Source: Bradyrhizobium sp. AUGA SZCCT0158
GTDB taxonomy: Bacteria; Pseudomonadota; Alphaproteobacteria; Rhizobiales; Xanthobacteraceae
Assembly: GCF_018130065.1 (NCBI RefSeq)
Contig: NZ_JAFCME010000031.1
Location: 1 to 64,000, forward strand
Direction: 5' to 3'
DNA: 64,000 nucleotides
Shown: positions 61,928 to 64,000 of the stretch, piece by piece
Numbering within the stretch: the stretch's first letter is position 1
Layout: every line of letters starts with the position of its first letter
Translations under genes and position numbers: made by a program
Notes under the pieces: generated by a model
Databases searched by the model: none
What the model was told of the DNA's origin: nothing
The model's input: the letters and a program-made list of their open reading frames with translations, nothing else

Positions 61928-64000
61928 CTACTCGTCCCGCGGCTTCAGATCGCGCTTGCCGTGATAGCCGCGCTGCGGGCGGCGCGGCGGGCCGTAGCCA
62001 TTGGCCTCTTCCTCGTTGCGCGCGCGGGCTTCCTCGCTGCCGGTGCGCTGCACCAGCACGCGGCGGCCCTTGCGGTCGGCGATCACGCCTCGCTGGGTCA
62101 CGGGCTTGGGAGGCGTTGGCTCCTTGTCGCCCGGCATCGGCCGATTGAAGTCGGCGCCTGCGAGCGTCGCAATCTTCTCGCCGAGCTGCTCGCGCAGGAC
62201 GCGGGTCTTGACCTCTTCGACCTCGCCTTCGGCGAGTTCGCCGAGCTGGAACGGGCCGTAGGAGACCCGGATCAGCCGGTTCACCTCGAGGCCGAGATGC
62301 GCCATCACGTTGCGCACTTCGCGGTTCTTGCCTTCGCGGATCGCAAACACCAGCCAGACATTGGCGCCCTGGTCGCGCTCCAGCGTGGCATCGATCGAGC
62401 CGTATTTGACGCCGTCGACCTCGACGCCCTTCTTCAGTTCATCGAGCTGGGCCTGCGTGACTTCGCCATGGGCACGGACGCGGTAGCGCCGCAGCCAGCC
62501 GGTGTCGGGCAGTTCGAGCGCGCGTGCCAGACCGCCATCATTGGTCAGCAGCAGCAGGCCCTCGGTGTTGAAATCGAGCCGCCCGATCGAGATCAGCCGC
62601 GGCAGGCCTTCGGGCAGATTATCGAATACCGTCGGCCGCCCTTCGGGATCGGCATGCGTCGTCATCAAGCCGCGCGGCTTGTGGAACATGAACAGGCGCG
62701 TGCGCTCGCGCGGCGGCAACGGCTTGCCATCGACGGTGATTACATCATTGACGGTGACATCGAGCGCCGGCGAATTGATGACGCGGCCGTTGACGCTGAC
62801 GCGGCCCTGCGTGATCCATTCCTCGGCATCGCGGCGCGAGGCCAGGCCGGCGCGCGACACCACTTTTGCAATTCGCTCGCCAGACTTCTTCACCTTCGGT
62901 GGCTGCGGACCCCGTTTCTCAAATTCAGTCTTGCGCTCACGGTAGGCGCCACGGCCGCCGAACGCCGGACGTTTTGCAAAGATCTTGCTGTCGTCCTCGT
63001 TCTCGCGGCGCGGCCGTTCGTCACGCGCGTCGCTGCGCGGATGTTCCTGCCAGTCCGTGCGGCCTTCGGGCCGCTGACGCGGGCGGTCGAATTTCGGGCG
63101 ATCGCCAGCGGGACGATCCTCGCGCGAACGCGAGAAGCGCGGACGTTCTTCGCCGCCGCGATCGTCGCGGGAGAAGCGCGGCTTGTCGAAACCGCGCGCA
63201 CCGTCGCGGGCGGGGCGGGAATCCCGGCCGCCACGATCTTCACGCTTCTGCCACGGCTTTGAATCGCTGCGATCAGCGCCAAAGCTTTTGCGCGGACCGC
63301 GATCGGGCGCGCCGCGCGAGGAGAATTTCTTGTCACCGCCAAATTTTCGTTCCGGACGATCGCCGCGAGGGCCGTCGCCACGCGGCGTATACGGCCGCTT
63401 CTCACCACCACCCTCACCACGCGGAGTGTAGGGACGCTTCTCGCCGAATTTCTTCTCGCCGAAACGCGAGGCCGGACGCGCATCGTCACGATCCCGAGGG
63501 CCGCTCTCGCGGTCCCGGCGCGGCGGACGGTCGTCGCGATTGAAATTTGGCCGGTCGCCGCGCGGCGTGTACGGGCGCTTCTCGCCGCCACGATCCTCGC
63601 GCGGCTTGAACGAGCGCTTCTCGCCGTCGTCACCACGGGACGGACGGCTGGAAAACGGCCGGTCGCCACGGGGACGGTCATCCCGGTTGAAGCGCGGCGG
63701 ACGATCACCGCCCTCGCTGCGATCGCGGAACGGCCGGTCGCCACGCGGCGGGCGCGGCGCGTCGAAATCGCGGCGCGGCGGACGATCGCCGTCACGCTTG
63801 CCGGCGTAGGGCTTAGCCCCGCCCGAATAGGGCTTCTTGTCGAACGACCGCGCGCCGTCGGATTTGCCGGCATAGGGACGGCGCTCGCCGTCGCGCTTGT
63901 CGCCGTCACTTTTTCCGGCAAAGCCGCGCTTGGCGAATTTCTTCTCCGGACCCCTGGCCGCGCCCGAGCGGCCTTTGCCTCCGCCGGCGCGGCCTTGGCC
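61928..64000 (-). CDS. rluB: Pseudouridine synthase (RluB-like) with long disordered N-terminus, 5' end beyond window
   Basis: The catalytic part starts with the S4 domain (RIAKVVSRAGLASRRDAEEW) and has the active-site Asp in SIGRLDFNTEGLLLLTNDG, then REGKNREVRNVMAHLG. It makes pseudouridine in 23S rRNA. A GTG at 62893 could start a 321-residue protein, but the frame stays open from there to the right edge, 369 more codons. These are rich in Arg, Asp, Gly, Pro and Lys, with loose repeats such as EKRPYTPRGD and DDRPPRFNRD. No start codon is seen, so the gene begins outside. A short basic tail follows the catalytic domain. Confidence 0.88.
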   Translation of the reverse strand, partial: GQGRAGGGKGRSGAARGPEKKFAKRGFAGKSDGDKRDGERRPYAGKSDGARSFDKKPYSGGAKPYAGKRDGDRPPRRDFDAPRPPRGDRPFRDRSEGGDRPPRFNRDDRPRGDRPFSSRPSRGDDGEKRSFKPREDRGGEKRPYTPRGDRPNFNRDDRPPRRDRESGPRDRDDARPASRFGEKKFGEKRPYTPRGEGGGEKRPYTPRGDGPRGDRPERKFGGDKKFSSRGAPDRGPRKSFGADRSDSKPWQKREDRGGRDSRPARDGARGFDKPRFSRDDRGGEERPRFSRSREDRPAGDRPKFDRPRQRPEGRTDWQEHPRSDARDERPRRENEDDSKIFAKRPAFGGRGAYRERKTEFEKRGPQPPKVKKSGERIAKVVSRAGLASRRDAEEWITQGRVSVNGRVINSPALDVTVNDVITVDGKPLPPRERTRLFMFHKPRGLMTTHADPEGRPTVFDNLPEGLPRLISIGRLDFNTEGLLLLTNDGGLARALELPDTGWLRRYRVRAHGEVTQAQLDELKKGVEVDGVKYGSIDATLERDQGANVWLVFAIREGKNREVRNVMAHLGLEVNRLIRVSYGPFQLGELAEGEVEEVKTRVLREQLGEKIATLAGADFNRPMPGDKEPTPPKPVTQRGVIADRKGRRVLVQRTGSEEARARNEEEANGYGPPRRPQRGYHGKRDLKPRDE

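Noticed and set aside
62890..63921. 343-residue Ala/Arg/Val-rich minus-strand frame
   Set aside because: Different frame of the pseudouridine synthase extension; the extension frame continues directly into the catalytic domain and is therefore the real one.

Overview
The window looks like the chromosome of a Bradyrhizobium-type alphaproteobacterium (Nitrobacteraceae). GC content is high, codon use is uniform, and the gaps carry typical Bradyrhizobium intergenic inverted repeats. Familiar neighbourhoods include uvrC-pgsA-moaD-moaE, ribF-ileS-lspA-two M16 peptidases, and marR-response regulator-histidine kinase. No tRNA, rRNA, CRISPR array, insertion sequence or prophage was recognised by eye.

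Bases 1-7.6 kb are an accessory surface-protein locus on the minus strand. It holds an autotransporter whose barrel lies beyond the left edge, a decayed LuxR-type regulator, a 1170-residue glycine-rich cadherin-like secreted protein, and an intact LuxR-type regulator. The two secreted-protein genes share a conserved upstream block, so the locus looks duplicated. Next to it is a fragment of a solute-binding protein gene whose intact paralogue lies at 13.3 kb. Bases 7.7-13.2 kb hold small unrecognised genes, a 69-residue peptide with a double-glycine leader behind a CRP-like palindrome, a CYTH-CHAD phosphate-binding protein, a TAXI-type binding protein and a relic of an ABC binding protein.

Bases 13.3-16.2 kb are a compact periplasmic alcohol-oxidation module: a PQQ dehydrogenase with the extra aspartate of lanthanide enzymes, a c-type cytochrome and a XoxJ/MxaJ-like binding protein. 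From 16.7 to 28.1 kb come a RibD-like reductase, an SDR, ribH under an FMN riboswitch, a solitary Lon N-domain protein, ybjN-like and proC genes, a hotdog thioesterase, a tautomerase, hisS, a DUF2314 protein and two branched-chain aminotransferases of different types. Bases 28.4-31.2 kb encode a MarR regulator, OmpR-type response regulator and histidine kinase.

Bases 31.4-37 kb carry small exported proteins, an RNase T2, rlmJ, a cold-shock protein, a methyltransferase and an outer-membrane barrel. From 37 kb the window is mostly housekeeping: uvrC, pgsA, moaD, moaE, a prmB-like methyltransferase, an omega-aminotransferase, a two-gene membrane operon behind an EcfG-like promoter, a degenerate EAL protein, a HAD hydrolase, a CheY-like regulator, ribF, maa, ileS, lspA, two M16 peptidases, arfB, an ECF sigma factor coupled to a DUF2892 protein, mutL, rsmD and a pseudouridine synthase. 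The last has a very long disordered N-terminus that runs off the right edge.

The points most worth following up are the double-glycine peptide and its CRP-like site, the duplicated LuxR/secreted-protein locus with its shared upstream element, the lanthanide-type PQQ dehydrogenase without the usual vicinal cysteines, and the arginine/aspartate/glycine-rich extension of the pseudouridine synthase.
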